The notes below the pieces were generated by a model. The model made no database searches. It was given only the letters and a program-made list of their open reading frames with translations, and was not told where the DNA came from. A DNA stretch of 64,000 nucleotides from an uncultured Nioella sp. (GTDB lineage: Bacteria; Pseudomonadota; Alphaproteobacteria; Rhodobacterales; Rhodobacteraceae), in the NCBI GenBank assembly GCA_947495575.1, contig CANLZL010000004.1:62001-126000 (forward strand), given 5' to 3'. The position numbers were made by a program, and so were the translations under genes. Positions 20,242 through 29,322 of this stretch are shown here, piece after piece (the first letter of the stretch is position 1; every line of letters begins with the position of its first letter).

Positions 20242-20739
20242 ATGCCGGGAGCAAAGCTAGACGAAACCGACCGTATGATCTTGGCAGAATTGCAGGGTGA
20301 CGGGCGCATGACGAATGTCGAGCTTGCCAGCCGGGTGGGAATCTCTGCGCCGCCCTGCTTGCGACGTGTTCGGACCTTGGAAGAAACCGGGTATATAAAG
20401 GGCTACCACGCAGACGTGGATGCGCGGCTGTTGGGATTCGAAGTTCAGGTCTTTGCAATGGTCGGCCTGCACAGCCAGGCCGAAGTTGACCTTGTGGCGT
20501 TTGAAAAGCGCTGCGAGGAATGGCCGCTTGTTCGCGAGTGCCATATGTTGAATGGCGAGATTGACTTCATCCTGAAATGCGTGGCGCCTGATCTGAGTTC
20601 GTTTCAGAGTTTTTTGACCGAACAACTGACTGCAGCCGATAATGTGGCCAGTGTGCGCACATCCCTTGTCATCCGCGGTTCGAAAGATGAGCCGGGCGTT
20701 CCGTTCGGAGTGTTGGAAGACCGGTTGTCGGCTGACTGA
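20242..20739 (+). CDS. Lrp/AsnC-family transcriptional regulator
   Basis: A 165-residue regulator. The N-terminal HTH has L-D-E-T-D-R-M-I-L-A-E-L-Q and the recognition helix segment V-G-I-S-A-P-P-C-L-R-R-V-R-x-L. A C-terminal RAM domain for amino-acid sensing follows, with V-R-E-C-H-M-L-N-G-E-I-D-F. It probably controls an amino-acid or redox gene nearby. It is divergent from trxB. The start is unambiguous, with a GGGAG-type site in the upstream sequence. Confidence 0.92.
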   Translation: MPGAKLDETDRMILAELQGDGRMTNVELASRVGISAPPCLRRVRTLEETGYIKGYHADVDARLLGFEVQVFAMVGLHSQAEVDLVAFEKRCEEWPLVRECHMLNGEIDFILKCVAPDLSSFQSFLTEQLTAADNVASVRTSLVIRGSKDEPGVPFGVLEDRLSAD

Positions 20740-20785
20740 GCGGAACTGAAAAGCCCGATTGGCCTGAAATCCCTTGAAACGAAAT

Positions 20786-20811
20786 AAAAAGGCGGCCGTT
20801 TTGGCCGCCTT
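20786..20811 (-). terminator. Rho-independent terminator on the minus strand (41-aa gene)
   Basis: A 9-bp stem AAGGCGGCC / GGCCGCCTT is followed by TTTTT only on the minus strand. It lies 31 nt past the stop of the 41-codon gene, which supports that gene being transcribed. Confidence 0.85.
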
Positions 20812-20841
20812 AATCAGTCGAGGAATTCCCCGCAATGCCGG

Positions 20842-20967
20842 TTAGGCTGACAGCGCCTTGCGCTGCGCCTGGCGACGACGATTTCGCTTTTGCCGCGACC
20901 AAGGCATCTCGATCTGTTCCTTTTGGCTTTCTTCCAGAACCCGTTCCATCCAGCGCCGTTTCATCAT
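20842..20967 (-). CDS. Small basic protein, 41 aa
   Basis: ATG-ATG at 20967-20962 opens a 41-codon frame ending TAA. The product starts M-M-K-R-R-W-M-E-R-V-L-E-E-S, has a central M-P-W-S-R-Q-K-R-N-R-R-R stretch and ends R-K-A-L-S-A, so it is very basic in its second half with a W and a P-W turn. Rhodobacteraceae genomes commonly carry short proteins with this W-M-x-x-V-L-x-E-x / P-W-x-R-x-x-R-R pattern, function unknown. A dedicated minus-strand terminator follows. It may bind nucleic acid or ribosomes, but this is inference from charge only. Confidence 0.75.
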   Translation of the reverse strand: MMKRRWMERVLEESQKEQIEMPWSRQKRNRRRQAQRKALSA

Positions 20968-21241
20968 GTCTCTTGCCCTTTATTATGTCGCCCGTTTTGG
21001 GCCATGCCGTCCCGTTTCCGGGTTAAGGACAATCTGGCGGAACTTTCAGGCAGTCTTACGGCCAGCTCCCTAAAAATGCGTAAAATTGCAGGGCAAAAAT
21101 GTGGCGGGGTCTATGCCTTGTTTTCTTGGGATTTGGGCCGGCGATGTCGCCGGAAGTCGGCAGAACTTGGGCAAAGGCTGTCGCATCCTCGTCCCAATTC
21201 ATCTGGTTTGGCAACAAAAGCGGCGGCATCGCCCGGATTGT

Positions 21242-22012
21242 TTACAGTCGAATCGCGGAGATGAGTCGTCCGTAGTCGGCCTCTTTGCGATGGACAGACC
21301 GCCGGTAGGAGAAAAACCGGGCCTCATCGGAATAGGTGCAATGTCGTGTCCACTCGGCCGCGCCCACGCCTGCCGCCCGTAGTTTGGCAAGGCCATAGCC
21401 AGTCAGGTCAAACAAGAACCTGTCGCCCTCTCCATTTGTAAAAAACCGGGAATTGTCTCGGTCTTCGTCAAAGAAATCCTCAAAGAATTCTGGGCCAACC
21501 TCATAGGCGCGCTGGCTGATCGAGGGGCCGATCGCGGCGCGGATGTTTTGACGTTCGGCGCCGTGGGCGACCATTTCGTCGACAGTGCTTTCCAGAATGC
21601 CGTCTCTTGCGCCCCGCCACCCGGCATGGGCGGCGGCAACAACACCTGCGTTGCGGTCAGCCAGCAGCACCGGCTGGCAATCGGCGGTCAGGATCGCGAT
21701 CGCCGTACCGGGCGTGGATGTGACCATCGCGTCGGCCTCGGGTTTCGGCAGAGGTTGTGCATCCGTCACAGGCACAGCGCGGGCGGTGTGCGTTTGGTGC
21801 ACAGTCACCAGTTTCTCGGGGCGGACACCAAGGGCGTCGGCAACACGGTCGCGATTCGTCGACACGATATCAGCTTGATCGGAGGAGCCTGGACCGCAGT
21901 TTAATCCCGCAAAAATTCCGGAGGAAGCGCCACCCCTACGGGTGAAAAATCCATGCGTTACACCGTCCAACAGGTCTGAGGTGATAATCTCAAGGCTGGT
22001 CGTGACAGTCAT
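21242..22012 (-). CDS. pgeF: Peptidoglycan editing factor / multicopper-oxidase-like purine nucleoside enzyme PgeF (YfiH)
   Basis: A 256-residue DUF152/laccase-domain protein. Signatures are H-G-F-F-T-R-R-G-G-A-S-S-G, the metal-binding T-A-D-C-Q-P-V and A-A-A-H-A-G-W-R-G motifs (Cys and His ligands), and A-I-G-P-S-I with a later R-x-C-T-Y-x-D region. The family acts on purine nucleosides and was also shown to edit peptidoglycan composition. The ATG overlaps the midA stop (ATGA), making the third gene of the lgt operon. The link to lgt suggests an envelope connection. Confidence 0.9.
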   Translation of the reverse strand: MTVTTSLEIITSDLLDGVTHGFFTRRGGASSGIFAGLNCGPGSSDQADIVSTNRDRVADALGVRPEKLVTVHQTHTARAVPVTDAQPLPKPEADAMVTSTPGTAIAILTADCQPVLLADRNAGVVAAAHAGWRGARDGILESTVDEMVAHGAERQNIRAAIGPSISQRAYEVGPEFFEDFFDEDRDNSRFFTNGEGDRFLFDLTGYGLAKLRAAGVGAAEWTRHCTYSDEARFFSYRRSVHRKEADYGRLISAIRL

Positions 22013-23091
22013 TTCGCATCCGTTGGAACAGGGTCAAAACATGGTGGCGGCGCCGCGTCGGGCGGTGTCAGCGCAAGACATTTAAAGAGCGTTCCCATTT
22101 CTTCGGGATGCGTCAAGCGTCTGTGGTCAGAAATCAGCGCTTCCAAATCGGCTCCGTTCAGCGAATTGGCCAATTGTTGGGCGCGACCCGTGATCCCTAG
22201 GCGTTCCAGAAACACCCCTTGCGGGATCAGCGGCGAGGCGATGGCGGGCTGCGCGGCCCGAGCAATCGGTCCAAAAGCAACATGGGCGGTCAGATCGGCC
22301 TCACCCGGTGTTGCCAAAGGGTCAACCGACCGGTGGCTTTGCACGGCCTGAAACGTGTCGCCAATGCTCTCGCCATCACCATAATCAATAATCAACGCAA
22401 CTCCGCCTTGCTCGGCGATCCTTGTGCCCAGATCTGCCGCTATCGGTGCGGCGGGCGCGTTCAGCTCAACAATCTGCCCTTCGGTGGTGCCTTCCAGTCT
22501 ATGCGCCAAGGCCTCGAAATTGGTCTCAGGTCCAAGTCCCCAGATCAGAGTATTGTCCTCAACCCCGATGTGCCTTTCGTGCCAGCCTTTGGGGCCGCGC
22601 TGAAACTGGCGAATGGGAAGGGCATCGAAAAATTCATTGGCCACAAGGAAGAGCGGACCATCGGGCAAACTGCCCGGGTGGTCGTGAAACTGTGGCATTG
22701 CCTCGACCAGCAATCCAGCCTGTTGTGCGCGCAGCGAGGGCGAGGCTTCAACCAGATGTAATTCCATCGCGTCACGGAATCCGGGAACACGCGCAGTCGC
22801 CCTCAGAATATCGGACATCAATGTGCCGCGTCCGGGTCCAAGCTCGGCAAGGATACAACCGTCAGGCGCGCCCTGATCTATCCAGACCTGTGCCATCCAT
22901 AGTCCAATCAGCTCGCCGAACATCTGGCTCACTTCCGGGGCGGTTGTGAAATCACCCTGTCGGCCCAACGGGTCGCGTGTAGTGTAATAGCCATGTTCGG
23001 GATGCAGCAGGCATTCCGTCATATAATCGGCCACAGTCATTGGCCCCATGCGTTTTATGCGCGTGATCAGGTGATGCAAAAGGGCGCTCAT
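22009..23091 (-). CDS. MidA/NDUFAF7-family SAM-dependent methyltransferase
   Basis: A 360-residue class I methyltransferase. It has [14 protein letters not shown] near residue 22, [11 protein letters not shown], the SAM-binding [10 protein letters not shown] motif near residue 82, and N-E-F-F-D-A-L-P-I. The human homologue NDUFAF7 dimethylates an arginine of complex I; bacterial targets are unknown. Both ends overlap neighbours by 4 nt (lgt upstream, pgeF downstream), an arrangement found widely in Rhodobacterales. Confidence 0.9.
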   Translation of the reverse strand: MSALLHHLITRIKRMGPMTVADYMTECLLHPEHGYYTTRDPLGRQGDFTTAPEVSQMFGELIGLWMAQVWIDQGAPDGCILAELGPGRGTLMSDILRATARVPGFRDAMELHLVEASPSLRAQQAGLLVEAMPQFHDHPGSLPDGPLFLVANEFFDALPIRQFQRGPKGWHERHIGVEDNTLIWGLGPETNFEALAHRLEGTTEGQIVELNAPAAPIAADLGTRIAEQGGVALIIDYGDGESIGDTFQAVQSHRSVDPLATPGEADLTAHVAFGPIARAAQPAIASPLIPQGVFLERLGITGRAQQLANSLNGADLEALISDHRRLTHPEEMGTLFKCLALTPPDAAPPPCFDPVPTDAK

Positions 23092-24005
23092 TGGCCGTGC
23101 CTTCTGGCCAAAACCACGATGCTCAGGCCCAACAATAGCATCGGCAGCGACAAGAGCTGCCCCATTGTTACGCCAAAGCTATCACTGACCGCGATCACAT
23201 AGCCCATCGGGTTTTCGGCGCTCATGAACTGCGCATCCGCTTGGCGAAAAAACTCAATGATGAACCGAGCCATGCCATATCCGGCGACAAATATCCCCAT
23301 GATTTGCCCCGGTACTTTCAATGCGCCGCGCCGCCAGGCTAGCCACAATAAGACCGCACCAAGGAGAAGCCCCTCTAACAGCGCTTCATAGAGTTGTGAG
23401 GGGTGGCGGGCGCAAACAAGCCGGTCGGCCATTTCGACGATTCCATTGGTCCCAAGGCAGCTTTGTGCGGCTTCGCCCGGAAACACAACGCCCCACGGCA
23501 TGTCGGTCGGACGGCCCCACAATTCGGCATTGATGAAATTGGCCAGCCGTCCAAAGAAAAGACCCGCAGGCGCGCACATGGCCATCATGTCGCCGACCTG
23601 TGCCATGGGTAACGTGTTCAGTCTGCAATAGATCGCGCCGCCAATTACGACGCCCAGAAACCCGCCGTGAAAGGACATGCCACCCTGCCAAAGCATCAGG
23701 ACTTCGCCGGGATTGGCAAAGTAATAAGCTGGTTGGTAGAACAAGACATAGCCAAGCCGCCCGCCCAAAACGACGCCAAGAATGACCCATGTCATCAGGC
23801 CTTCGACCTGCTCAGCCGTCATCGGCGACGTTTCGTTTGGCCATAGGGACGGGCGTCGCATCGCCAAAATGGCGATCCGCCATCCGATCAACAGCCCTGC
23901 AATATAGGCCAGCGCGTACCATCTGAGGGCAAATTCAAACGACCCAAGGTTGATTGAGAAAATCTCGGGCGAGATATTGGGAAAGGGCAGGGCGGCGGCA
24001 AACAT
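23088..24005 (-). CDS. lgt: Prolipoprotein diacylglyceryl transferase
   Basis: A 305-residue membrane enzyme that transfers diacylglycerol from phosphatidylglycerol to the lipobox Cys of prelipoproteins. It has seven helices and the Lgt signature [14 protein letters not shown] near residue 155, with H-P-S-Q-L-Y-E-A later. The G-G-M-S-F-H-G-G loop carries the catalytic His. It heads the lgt-midA-pgeF operon; the start is 4 residues before P-F-P-N-I-S. Divergent from ubiK. Confidence 0.97.
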   Translation of the reverse strand: MFAAALPFPNISPEIFSINLGSFEFALRWYALAYIAGLLIGWRIAILAMRRPSLWPNETSPMTAEQVEGLMTWVILGVVLGGRLGYVLFYQPAYYFANPGEVLMLWQGGMSFHGGFLGVVIGGAIYCRLNTLPMAQVGDMMAMCAPAGLFFGRLANFINAELWGRPTDMPWGVVFPGEAAQSCLGTNGIVEMADRLVCARHPSQLYEALLEGLLLGAVLLWLAWRRGALKVPGQIMGIFVAGYGMARFIIEFFRQADAQFMSAENPMGYVIAVSDSFGVTMGQLLSLPMLLLGLSIVVLARRHGQ

Positions 24006-24123
24006 CGTGAGATCCCATGAGGGCTTCAGGCCCCGCTTGGATGGCTGGCCCCTGCGGCGAAGTCAACCTTGATGCGGCAGGCACAAGGGGCCATATGAAG
24101 GACAAGTTACAGGAGCCCAGACC

Positions 24124-24372
24124 ATGCAGACACGCAACAAATTCATGGAAGACATGAGCCAGCTGATGAACAACGCAATGGGCGTGGCTCAAGGCGCAAA
24201 AGACGAAGCTGAAACCGCGATGAAATCTCTCATGGATCGCTGGCTGGCTGATCGGGATTTCGTAACCCGCGAAGAATTCGACGCCGTACGCGCGATGGCT
24301 CAGAAAGCGCGGGAAGAAAACGAAGCGCTCAAGGCGCGGCTTGATGCGCTTGAAGGCAAGACCGCCGATTAA
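24124..24372 (+). CDS. UbiK-family ubiquinone biosynthesis accessory factor (BMFP domain)
   Basis: An 82-residue helical protein: D-M-S-Q-L-M-N-N-A-M-G near the N-terminus, then F-V-T-R-E-E-F-D-A-V-R-A-M-A and a leucine-zipper-like tail E-A-L-K-A-R-L-D-A-L-E. This is the BMFP/YqiC-UbiK pattern, a trimeric coiled coil that helps the ubiquinone methylase complex at the membrane. ACAGGAG precedes the ATG. Divergent from lgt. Confidence 0.85.
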   Translation: MQTRNKFMEDMSQLMNNAMGVAQGAKDEAETAMKSLMDRWLADRDFVTREEFDAVRAMAQKAREENEALKARLDALEGKTAD

Positions 24373-24487
24373 CTGGCCGGTAACCAAACGCCCCAAAATT
24401 TCCCGATTGCGGACAGAGTGCTGTACCGGATCGAAAGTGAAAACGTGCAGACACGCTTTTTCCTTTTGACCAGTACGGTAGGTACCA

Positions 24488-25063
24488 ATGTTCGACTTCA
24501 GCTCTGTCTTTCCGGCAATCATTCTTATTGGCTTTGCGGCGGGCTTGTCGCTTTTGCCTAAGACGCATCACCGCAAGAAATCCCGGCATAGCAGGATTGT
24601 GTTATCGCCCGTCAAATTCATCGAGGACGTGCGGGAAAGCAATGAGGGCGTTCTGGCCACAGCGGATATGCGCGCGAAACCCTTGATGAACGCCTCGGAA
24701 TACCGCGTGTTTTCCCATTTGGAATCGTTGGTGGGCCAGAGCAAGTACCAATGCCGGGTTTTTGCACAAACATCCTTGGGAGAGGTCTTTCGCACCAGCA
24801 GCCGTGCGGCCTTTCGCCTTGTGAACTCGAAGCGGGTCGATTTTCTGATTACAGATGCCGGTGGCATGCTCATTGCGGCAATCGAATACCAGGGCGGCGG
24901 GCACTACCAAAAGTCGGCCCTTGCCCGCGACGCGATCAAAAGAGAGGCATTCCGCCTGATTGATGTGCCGTTCATCGAGGTGGCCAAGGACGGGCTTTCA
25001 CAGGGTCAGATTGTTGATTTGCGTCGCCTCTTGGGCCTGCCGGTGTCGGTCGCGGCAGAGTAG
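24488..25063 (+). CDS. DUF2726 domain protein, single N-terminal membrane anchor
   Basis: A 191-residue protein with one N-terminal hydrophobic helix (V-F-P-A-I-I-L-I-G-F-A-A-G-L) followed by a basic patch, then a DUF2726 domain. That domain shows L-M-N-A-S-E-Y-R-V-F near residue 67, V-D-F-L-I-T-D near residue 117 and A-I-E-Y-Q-G-G-G-H-Y. The D...E-x-Q spacing resembles the restriction-endonuclease-like nuclease fold proposed for DUF2726, giving a possible membrane-tethered nuclease. No partner gene was identified. Confidence 0.75.
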   Translation: MFDFSSVFPAIILIGFAAGLSLLPKTHHRKKSRHSRIVLSPVKFIEDVRESNEGVLATADMRAKPLMNASEYRVFSHLESLVGQSKYQCRVFAQTSLGEVFRTSSRAAFRLVNSKRVDFLITDAGGMLIAAIEYQGGGHYQKSALARDAIKREAFRLIDVPFIEVAKDGLSQGQIVDLRRLLGLPVSVAAE

Positions 25064-25456
25064 CCAGACCGCGGGCGGCCTCAGGGTTCGCATGCATTCC
25101 CCCTGCGCCGTGGCCGGCCTTGTTTTTATTGCCTTTCCGCCCCATCCCTTCCGTGGAAACACGATAACTCAAAGACCCAAACCCCGACTCCTCAATAGGT
25201 TACGTTAACCAATTAAGGCATTTGACCGGAAACCATCCACATGCCCGTATTTCTTGTGGATAGGTATGGGGCAACCACAAAATCTGCGTTCACGCCCTAA
25301 AGATTCTCCTTTACAGGTCGTCCCCAAGGCCCCACCATATCTTGTATGGGGTCGGGTTCGCCCCGGCGACCCATAGTAAGGACACCCAGCTTCTAGTGGG
25401 TATCTGGTCGCAAGGCTGGTGCTCCCGAGGCTGCCAAAAGAAAAGAGGCCTGGGCA
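25064..25456 (+). other. Structured intergenic region / long leader before the YbjN gene
   Basis: This 393-nt gap has no convincing ORF. TTGACC at 25222-25227 could be a -35 element. Downstream are strong hairpins. CCATA (25335-25339) can pair with TATGG (25345-25349), or the same TATGG plus GTCG can pair with CGAC-CCATA (25367-25375) around a UUCG loop. A third hairpin pairs ACCCA (25384-25388) with TGGGT (25397-25401). The first two are mutually exclusive, as in regulatory leaders. No known riboswitch, SRP or tmRNA signature was recognised. Near-matches to DnaA boxes at 25232 and 25255 look fortuitous. Confidence 0.4.
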
Positions 25457-25960
25457 ATGTCGCTATCCGAGCAGTATATCGAGGTCGACGACCTCCATCC
25501 CATCGACATCGTAGAAACGCTGGCGACCCATCATGAATGGGATTTCGACCGCGTCGGCGATGATCAGATCGCCATGGCCATCGAGGGCCAGTGGCGCACC
25601 TATTCCGTGACACTCGCCTGGTCTGCCATGGATGAGACCCTGCGGATGATTTGCACCTTTGATATGGAGCCACCTGAGGAGTCCCTTCCGGCACTGTACG
25701 AGACTTTGAATCTGACCAATGACAAGTGCTGGGCAGGTGCTTTCAGCTATTGGAATGCGCAGAAACTGATGGTGTATCGGTATGGTCTGGTATTGGCCGG
25801 CGACCAGATGGCCAGCCCCGATCAAATCGCTTGCATGATGGAAACCGCCGTTATGGCAGCAGAGCGCTACTATCCGGCCTTCCAACTGGCCTGCTGGGGC
25901 GATCAAACCCCCGAAGAAGCCATGCAAGTGGCCATTGCAGAAACCTACGGTCGCGCCTAA
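25457..25960 (+). CDS. YbjN domain protein
   Basis: A 167-residue soluble protein of the YbjN/DUF1790 type, related to type III secretion chaperone folds. The segments I-E-V-D-D-L-H-P-I-D-I-V-E-T-L-A, W-R-T-Y-S-V-T-L-A-W, and N-L-T-N-D-K-C-W-A-G-A-F-S-Y-W are typical of the alphaproteobacterial branch. E. coli YbjN is a stress-linked regulator of unknown mechanism. It is preceded by a long structured leader and followed 35 nt later by proC in the same direction. Confidence 0.8.
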   Translation: MSLSEQYIEVDDLHPIDIVETLATHHEWDFDRVGDDQIAMAIEGQWRTYSVTLAWSAMDETLRMICTFDMEPPEESLPALYETLNLTNDKCWAGAFSYWNAQKLMVYRYGLVLAGDQMASPDQIACMMETAVMAAERYYPAFQLACWGDQTPEEAMQVAIAETYGRA

Positions 25961-25995
25961 CCTCCGCGGCGTTTTTGGACGCCGGGAGAGGGTGA

Positions 25996-26808
25996 ATGGC
26001 TTTTGAAGAAATTGCACGTCGCGGGCTGGTTTTACTGGGCTGCGGCAAGATGGGGCAAGCGATGCTTGAGGGATGGTTGGCCGGGGGGTTGCCCGCCTCA
26101 TCCGTTTGGGTCATCGACCCGCATCCATCTGACTGGGTGCAATCGCAGGGCTTGCACCTAAACGCAGACCTACCGGCTGATCCCGCCGTCGCGCTGATTG
26201 CCGTCAAACCCCAGTTCATGGAGGCCGCCCTGCCGCAGCTTTTGCCACTTGGCGGTGGCAAAACGTTGTTTGTGTCAGTGGCGGCGGGCACCTCCATTTC
26301 TTATTACGAAAGCACCCTGGGAGAGGGCACGCGCGTGGTCCGGTCCATGCCAAACACTCCGGCTGCCGTTGGCAAAGGTATCACCGCAATTATTGGCAAT
26401 GCCGCGTCAGATGTTGAAGATCTGGATATGGCCGAAGCCTTGCTGAGCGCTGTAGGGCAGGTTGTGCGCCTTCAAAGTGAAGATCAGATTGACGCTGTTA
26501 CTGGCGTCTCGGGCTCTGGTCCGGCCTATGTGTTTCACTTGATCGAGGCACTTGCCGCCGCAGGAGAGGCACAGGGACTGCCAACGGATATGGCAATGCA
26601 ATTGGCTAAGGCCACTGTGGCCGGGGCAGGGGCTTTGGCAGAGACAGCAGTTGAGACACCCGAACAGTTGCGCATCAACGTAACCTCGCCCAATGGTACG
26701 ACGCAGGCCGGGCTTGAGGTTCTGATGAACGAGACGTCAGGATTACAACCATTGATCACAGCAACTGTTTCGGCCGCGACGGACCGCTCTCGTGAACTCA
26801 AAGGATAA
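25996..26808 (+). CDS. proC: Pyrroline-5-carboxylate reductase
   Basis: A 270-residue enzyme making proline from pyrroline-5-carboxylate with NAD(P)H. The N-terminal Rossmann motif is L-L-G-C-G-K-M-G-Q-A-M. M-P-N-T-P-A-A-V-G-K-G near residue 117 and the family signature G-S-G-P-A-Y-V-F near residue 174, with V-T-S-P-N-G-T-T-Q-A-G-L near 233, confirm it. GGGAGAGGGTGA precedes the ATG. A tRNA-binding protein gene starts 3 nt after its stop. Confidence 0.95.
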   Translation: MAFEEIARRGLVLLGCGKMGQAMLEGWLAGGLPASSVWVIDPHPSDWVQSQGLHLNADLPADPAVALIAVKPQFMEAALPQLLPLGGGKTLFVSVAAGTSISYYESTLGEGTRVVRSMPNTPAAVGKGITAIIGNAASDVEDLDMAEALLSAVGQVVRLQSEDQIDAVTGVSGSGPAYVFHLIEALAAAGEAQGLPTDMAMQLAKATVAGAGALAETAVETPEQLRINVTSPNGTTQAGLEVLMNETSGLQPLITATVSAATDRSRELKG

Positions 26809-26811
26809 GCA

Positions 26812-27153
26812 ATGTGCGACCAAATCAGCTTTGATGACTTCATGAAAGTCGATATTCGGGTCGGCAGAGTGACCCGTGCAGAACCTTTTCCAGAGGCGCG
26901 TAAACCAGCGATCAAGCTTTGGGTCGATTTCGGCGGTACACTTGGTGTCAAGAAAAGTTCGGCCCAGATCACAGCGCATTATTCCCCCGAGACCCTGGTT
27001 GGAAAACAGGTGATGGCCGTGGTCAATTTTCCGCCACGCCAGATCGGGCCGGTTAAGTCCGAAGTGCTGGTTCTCGGCCTTCCCGATAAAAATGGCGAAA
27101 TTGTCCTTGTTGGACCTGATTCCGACGTGCCGATCGGGGGACGAATGCATTGA
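26812..27153 (+). CDS. tRNA-binding (CsaA-like) protein
   Basis: A 113-residue OB-fold protein: F-M-K-V-D-I-R-V-G-R-V at the N-terminus and V-N-F-P-P-R-Q-I-G-P-V-K-S-E-V-L-V-L-G, both hallmarks of the tRNA-binding domain shared by CsaA, Arc1p and the methionyl-tRNA synthetase C-terminus. CsaA has export-chaperone activity in Bacillus; a tRNA role is also likely. It lies 3 nt after proC and overlaps the next gene by 4 nt, so all three probably form one operon. Confidence 0.88.
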   Translation: MCDQISFDDFMKVDIRVGRVTRAEPFPEARKPAIKLWVDFGGTLGVKKSSAQITAHYSPETLVGKQVMAVVNFPPRQIGPVKSEVLVLGLPDKNGEIVLVGPDSDVPIGGRMH

Positions 27154-28094
27154 AACTGATGATCACGCGCAGATTGCCAGCTGAGGTGGAAGAGCGTGCA
27201 GCGGCCGAGTTTGAGCTGGTGCCGCGTGTTGAAAACCGACCGCTAAGTGAAGATGACGCGATAGCGGCCTTGCAAGAGGTCGACATCCTTTTGCCAACGC
27301 TTGGGGATGCGTTATCGGCCCAGGTTTTTGAGGGCGAGAATGCCAGGTGCAAGATGCTGGCCAATTTCGGTGTGGGCTACAACCACATTGACGTCACTGC
27401 CGCTGCCAATGCCGGGATTGTTGTGACCAACACGCCCGGTGCCGTGACCGATGCAACCGCCGATATCGCCATGGCCCTTATCCTGATGACGGCACGTCGC
27501 GCGGGCGAAGGCGAACGGACGCTACGCGCAGGGCAATGGACTGGCTGGCACCCCGTGCAGTTTCTGGGCCATCACGTATCCGGAAAACGCGTCGGAATCA
27601 TCGGAATGGGGCGCATCGGGCAGGCCATCGCCAAGCGCGCGCACTATGGCTTTGACATGCAGATCGCCTATTCAAGCCGCAGTCCGAAAGAACTGCCTTT
27701 TCCTGCCGAACCCCTGGGGATGGGTGACCTGCTGGAGTCTTGCGATTTCGTTGTCATGGCTGTGCCAGCGACACCCGAAACCCATCATTTGATGGGGCCT
27801 GCTCAATTTGAGCAAATGAAGCCGCATGCGATTTTGGTCAATATTGCGCGCGGAGATGTGGTTGATGAGACTGCGCTGATCAACGCGTTACAATCGCGCC
27901 AAATCGCAGGGGCTGGTCTGGATGTCTATGAGTTCGAACCAAAAGTTCCGCAGGCGCTGATTGAATTGCAAAATGCGACTTTGTTGCCCCACCTTGGAAC
28001 CGCGACCGAAGAGGTGCGAACGGCAATGGGACATATGGCACTGGACAATGCCATTGCATTTCGTGACGGCAGGCCGTTGCCAAATCCAGTATAG
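27150..28094 (+). CDS. D-2-hydroxyacid dehydrogenase (glyoxylate/hydroxypyruvate reductase type)
   Basis: A 314-residue NAD(P)-dependent dehydrogenase. N-F-G-V-G-Y-N-H-I-D lies near residue 73, the Rossmann motif V-G-I-I-G-M-G-R-I-G-Q-A near 147, then N-I-A-R-G-D-V-V-D-E with the catalytic Arg, and L-L-P-H-L-G-T-A with the catalytic His near 284. The likely reaction is reduction of glyoxylate or hydroxypyruvate. The TTG at 27150 overlaps the previous stop and has a GGGGGA site; an ATG at 27159 is an alternative. Confidence 0.9.
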   Translation: MKLMITRRLPAEVEERAAAEFELVPRVENRPLSEDDAIAALQEVDILLPTLGDALSAQVFEGENARCKMLANFGVGYNHIDVTAAANAGIVVTNTPGAVTDATADIAMALILMTARRAGEGERTLRAGQWTGWHPVQFLGHHVSGKRVGIIGMGRIGQAIAKRAHYGFDMQIAYSSRSPKELPFPAEPLGMGDLLESCDFVVMAVPATPETHHLMGPAQFEQMKPHAILVNIARGDVVDETALINALQSRQIAGAGLDVYEFEPKVPQALIELQNATLLPHLGTATEEVRTAMGHMALDNAIAFRDGRPLPNPV

Positions 28095-28127
28095 CGGTGG
28101 GTCACTGAACGGTGTCCAGTCTATGCT

Positions 28128-28718
28128 TTAAGTTGACGGACAGTCTCCGACTGCTTCGCGCCAGTGACGTCGACAAAGCGAAACATAACGGTCATTGCCG
28201 CCAACTTCGATCTGTGCGCCTTCGGTAACCGCCTCGCCCGCTTCATTCACTCGGATCACCATCGTCGCCTTTTTCCCGCAATGGCAGATGGTACGCACTT
28301 CGCGCATCTCGTCAGCCAGTGCCAACAACGTGGCCGATCCTGGAAACAGCTCACCGCGAAAATCCACCCTCAGCCCATAGCACATGATCGGTACGTCAAG
28401 ATCATCCACCGCCCGCGCCAATTGCCAGACCTGATCACGAGTCATCCATTGCGCCTCGTCAATCATAACGCAGGCGCAGGGGCCTTTGGCCAATCGCGCC
28501 TCAATTTTGGCAAATAGATCGTCAGACTGTCGATAGGTGTCGGCGGCGGCAGAAATCCCGATCCGGCTGCCGATTTGCGCCTCGCCTGCCCGGTCATCGA
28601 AATTCGCAGTCAGTAAGTAAGTCTGCATGCCGCGCTCAAAATAATTGTGCGAGGCTTGCAATAGCAGGGTCGATTTGCCTGCGTTCATGGTCGAGTAGTT
28701 GAAATAGAGCTTGGCCAT
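28128..28718 (-). CDS. tdk: Thymidine kinase
   Basis: A 196-residue type II thymidine kinase that phosphorylates thymidine in salvage. The P-loop is M-N-A-G-K-S-T near residue 11, the catalytic D-E-A-Q-W at about 86-90, and the C-terminal lasso and zinc knuckle C-H-C-G...C-R-R-H give four likely zinc ligands. It converges with the dehydrogenase gene and stands alone. Confidence 0.95.
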   Translation of the reverse strand: MAKLYFNYSTMNAGKSTLLLQASHNYFERGMQTYLLTANFDDRAGEAQIGSRIGISAAADTYRQSDDLFAKIEARLAKGPCACVMIDEAQWMTRDQVWQLARAVDDLDVPIMCYGLRVDFRGELFPGSATLLALADEMREVRTICHCGKKATMVIRVNEAGEAVTEGAQIEVGGNDRYVSLCRRHWREAVGDCPST

Positions 28719-28771
28719 AACCGCGATGTGCCAAAGCAGCGGTGTTTATGCAAGTCCCTTGCGCCGTGCCA

Positions 28772-29173
28772 TCAACCCTTGTTGCGATGATAAGTAAACA
28801 CCATTGAAGCCAGTTTGAAGAAGGCCAGCTCGTTCAGGGGCTTTGAAAGTGGCGTCAGGATTGCGCGCGTGCCCTGAAAGGTAAATTCGGACGGAAAAAG
28901 TATTTCAAACTGGCTGACAAGATTTGTCTGGCAATGAACGAAGGCCGCGCAAAACTCGGGTTGCTTTTCCGACCAACCAAGCCGCAAAGTCGTGCCGATA
29001 CGTTTGGGCGGAAGGTAAGCTGGCTGCCCCCATTTGAGCGTCTCGGTCAAAGGTGTTGCGCCGGTGGCCTCGGCGGCCTCAAATAGAATATTTCGCATTT
29101 GCAAGAGCCGCTCTCGGGCATGGGCCGGAGCGCTGGCAAAAACATCGGAAATTTCGGATGGGACGGATTTCAT
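28772..29173 (-). CDS. DUF1801 family protein
   Basis: A 133-residue protein with an L-K-W-G-Q-P-A-Y motif near residue 46 and a later A-F-V-H-C-Q-T-N segment, characteristic of DUF1801 (YdhG-like fold). Function unknown. It is upstream of tdk on the same strand, with a 53-nt gap. Confidence 0.8.
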   Translation of the reverse strand: MKSVPSEISDVFASAPAHARERLLQMRNILFEAAEATGATPLTETLKWGQPAYLPPKRIGTTLRLGWSEKQPEFCAAFVHCQTNLVSQFEILFPSEFTFQGTRAILTPLSKPLNELAFFKLASMVFTYHRNKG

Positions 29174-29322
29174 GATCGAACTGCTACTTGATCAGGCATC
29201 CGAGGTCAAAAGAGAGGCGCTTTTCCCTTCAATATTGGCAGATTTCCCAACTGCCCAACCCCTTGGACTTGTCGTAAAAACCCGTTAAGTCTGGGGGGTA
29301 TAGGCAGGACGGGCCGCACGAA

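Noticed and set aside
24972..25172. 66-codon minus-strand frame overlapping the end of the DUF2726 gene
   Set aside because: No clear ribosome site or family; part overlaps a supported gene.
25232..25263. Two near-DnaA boxes in an AT-richer patch
   Set aside because: Each has a mismatch, they are only two, and no dnaA, hemE or parAB genes are near. Not treated as an origin.
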